Positions 62,152-64,000 of a DNA stretch of 64,000 nt are shown piece by piece. Source of the stretch: Lithodes maja (taxonomy: Eukaryota; Arthropoda; Malacostraca; Decapoda; Lithodidae); NCBI GenBank assembly GCA_037953745.1, contig JBAKBP010000207.1:124001-188000 (forward strand), written 5' to 3'. The notes under the pieces were generated by a model. That model saw only the letters and a program-made list of their open reading frames with translations. It searched no databases and was not told the DNA's origin. Within the stretch, counting starts at the first letter, position 1, and every line of letters starts with the position of its first letter. The translations under genes were made by a program, and so were the position numbers.

Positions 62152-62307
62152 ATGCGCGGGCAACAAACCTGGATTGTATACGATTCTTGGTCGTACGACC
62201 ACACTTCCATCATTCATACACGGGTATCAATAACCCTTTACCGGGTCAAAAAACATCAATTACCCCCCCACGAGACTAGACATTTTTCGAGTATATATGG
62301 AAAATAA
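62152..62307 (+). CDS. Possible small ORF, 51 aa, second copy
   Basis: Same frame and sequence as 16134-16289. Coding status is uncertain and it may be leader sequence of the helicase. Confidence 0.3.
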   Translation: MRGQQTWIVYDSWSYDHTSIIHTRVSITLYRVKKHQLPPHETRHFSSIYGK

Positions 62308-62422
62308 ATAACCCTACACTTTACCAGGTTCTTAATTTTTCTGTCAGAACTCTGAATCTATAAAGGGTCCAATTTTCCTTATCTGGTTATCATTATTTAT
62401 ACCCATTGTGTCCGGTGTAATA

Positions 62423-64000
62423 ATGACACCACCATCATTCTTAGGCCAGGATAAGAAACCAACAGCTTTACTAACACCCACCCAAATAATATGTCACGGT
62501 GACATTATGAACCACATTAATAGATTTAGCACTACATCTCTTCCTAGAATAAATATGGTGACTGGCCCACCCGGTGCCGGAAAAAGCCATTTGATTGGTA
62601 ATTTGATTGCTAGTTTATGCGAAGAAAATCCCGAAATAAGAAATAACATTTTTGCTCTCGGACGGACACATTCCACTGTTAGTACCATGCGAGAATTCAT
62701 CGACAATCACATACCTAGTACGAATTTCTACACATATCATAGTTTTATGAAGTTTTACGTTCCGGCAATAAGCCACGCTAATGTAACCCCCGCGATTAAT
62801 ATTTCGAGGGCCGTAGCCAGAAATTACCATCTATGGAAGGCTTTGAAGGTTGTAGTGATGGACGAAATCACTCAATTCAAAGCTATAGAATTACTCTATT
62901 TCGATGCCTGTCTGAGGTTACTGAATCATCCTAGAACAGCATTTGGGGGTGTCATAGTTCTTTTTTTAGGTGATAATAATCAAAATACCAGTTTCGACAA
63001 GACACATTTATTGGAGACTGACCTATGCTATCGACAGTATGGACTGGATACCATCAAGGCCATATATACGCACATGAAAAAGAATGGCCATTATACAAAC
63101 AATCAATATAGGAGATATGTGGAAAAATTCTATCTACATTTTTTTGATGAAATAATGATAAGGAATACCAATATTATTACAATAGAGTCTTGCCACTACG
63201 CGGAAAATGACAATATCTTAAAAATCATAGACGCCCTGCAGATCCAAGATATTCATGATGAAGAGGGGTCCGAAGAAATATTGCAAACCTGTCTATCGTC
63301 CACTTGTGAGCGCAGAGTCCCAGTCAAATCCACCGCTGGGAAAGGGGTAATAGATGATGACTCTGATAAAACATATCCCAAATTTATCTCTTCAAGATGT
63401 AAAGTGACATTTTTGAATAGTTTAAAACGAATAAATCCCTTTAGCGACCCGATGGCATTATCAATGGCCTTGTCCTTATTTACTATGGGTGAATTTGGTT
63501 ATTGTCATAACAAGATAAAACATGTATGGAAAAGCCTAGGCCAAGAGTGTTTTACCAATTCATTGGTGAGGCGTATAATTAGTATGGATGAATTGAACGA
63601 ATACGCCAAGCTAAGCAACTCTGCTCCTATAATAAAAGCCTTAAAAAAAAAGGGCTATATGGTCTCTAATATATTAAAAGGTCATTTTGTTTTTCAGTGG
63701 ATTGTCCGAAATAAAACCCATAGTGCTTTATTCATATCTTCCACCAAACGAACCGTTAATGAATACACTAATAGTCTCGTTACCTTTATACAGCAGAGTG
63801 CCTTACAGAGAAATAGTACGCTGCAAAAATATACAAAATTCTCGCCCAATATATTCGGTAAAATTGGTAGGGTGCAGTACGATTTAACATCGGCCAAAGT
63901 AATAAAAACCCATCTGAAATTTGGCAATTGTCATAAGCTAAAATTTGGGATTAGATATATAGATGCCAAACTGGCCCACATACGAGATTTGGGAGCATGG
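62423..64000 (+). CDS. SF1 helicase, second copy, C-terminus outside the window
   Basis: The ATG is at 62423, equivalent to 16405. The frame is open for 526 codons to the window edge and includes Walker A, Walker B and motif III unchanged. One Gln to His change is seen in the K-T-Q-S segment near residue 433. At the last few codons the sequence departs from the left copy (R-A-W becomes G-A-W after a changed Phe). Motifs V and VI lie beyond the edge, so completeness cannot be judged. Confidence 0.85.
   Translation, partial: MTPPSFLGQDKKPTALLTPTQIICHGDIMNHINRFSTTSLPRINMVTGPPGAGKSHLIGNLIASLCEENPEIRNNIFALGRTHSTVSTMREFIDNHIPSTNFYTYHSFMKFYVPAISHANVTPAINISRAVARNYHLWKALKVVVMDEITQFKAIELLYFDACLRLLNHPRTAFGGVIVLFLGDNNQNTSFDKTHLLETDLCYRQYGLDTIKAIYTHMKKNGHYTNNQYRRYVEKFYLHFFDEIMIRNTNIITIESCHYAENDNILKIIDALQIQDIHDEEGSEEILQTCLSSTCERRVPVKSTAGKGVIDDDSDKTYPKFISSRCKVTFLNSLKRINPFSDPMALSMALSLFTMGEFGYCHNKIKHVWKSLGQECFTNSLVRRIISMDELNEYAKLSNSAPIIKALKKKGYMVSNILKGHFVFQWIVRNKTHSALFISSTKRTVNEYTNSLVTFIQQSALQRNSTLQKYTKFSPNIFGKIGRVQYDLTSAKVIKTHLKFGNCHKLKFGIRYIDAKLAHIRDLGAW

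Larger units (their letters stand above)
54177..64000. repeat. Segmental direct duplication, right copy, continues past the window
   Basis: This copy of 8157-17982 starts abruptly after an AACAGG shared by both sides. The left flank is integrase-region repeat DNA, unrelated to the flank of the left copy. Only sparse substitutions and one 2-bp indel (in the TA run near 60845-60860) are seen. The last few bases (63991-63993) differ by three adjacent substitutions. Confidence 0.95.

Noticed and set aside
1..64000. tRNA, rRNA or telomeric pentamer arrays
   Set aside because: No cloverleaf-like, rRNA-like or (TAACC)n-type stretches were seen on reading; small structured RNAs cannot be excluded by eye.

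Overview
The window looks like a large arthropod-type double-stranded DNA virus, or more likely a copy of one resident in a host chromosome. It is AT-rich, with densely packed and mostly intronless genes on both strands. It encodes a two-BIR inhibitor of apoptosis (cut by the left edge), a 3,701-residue giant protein, an SF1 replicative-type helicase, a strawberry-notch-like SF2 helicase, a possible FEN1/XPG-like nuclease and a large Cys-rich surface-type protein whose N-terminus recalls per os infectivity factors. This combination points to the nimavirus-like (white spot syndrome virus relatives) / nuclear arthropod large DNA virus world. I assign no species, and a herpes-like (malacoherpesvirus) origin is not excluded. 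Signs of residence in a eukaryotic genome are a hAT transposon remnant (about 49.5-50.2 kb), a frame-preserving spliceosomal-type intron, degraded gene copies and many frame breaks.

Layout. 1-3.0 kb: IAP and an unknown 656-aa gene (minus). 3.0-3.5 kb: a small plus-strand gene of doubtful integrity. 3.6-14.7 kb: the giant gene (minus). 14.8-16.1 kb: three small genes, two with membrane segments. 16.4-19.3 kb: SF1 helicase (plus), followed by a broken gene. 19.8-22.8 kb: a Y-box/cold-shock protein (frame-broken tail) and a 730-aa protein with a possible BTB-like end. 23.5-26.8 kb: a VWA-domain gene with a 151-bp intron. 26.85-28.87 kb: a decayed tandem copy of the 730-aa gene plus the VWA gene, then short tandem repeats. 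29.6-34.1 kb: an acidic protein (frame-broken) and the SF2 helicase, whose 5' end meets an integrase-like unit. 34.15-37.6 kb: integrase-like gene with a catalytically degenerate core, coding repeats and a degenerate 275-bp array. 37.7-48.07 kb: compact virus-type genes.

48.1-54.18 kb is a gene-poor graveyard. It holds two decayed copies of the integrase-like gene, loose copies of its 3' exon-like segment, about 650-bp direct repeats and the hAT remnant. At 54,177 the sequence jumps into the middle of the giant gene, and from there to the right edge (64,000) it repeats 8,157-17,982 in the same orientation at over 99% identity. The second giant gene is therefore truncated, and the second SF1 helicase runs off the window.

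The recognisable functions are replication and repair (SF1 helicase, SF2 helicase, possible flap nuclease), apoptosis control (IAP), nucleic-acid binding (cold-shock protein) and probable virion structure or entry (giant protein, Cys-rich protein). Most other genes are unrecognised. Family assignments were made by eye from motifs, without database searches.
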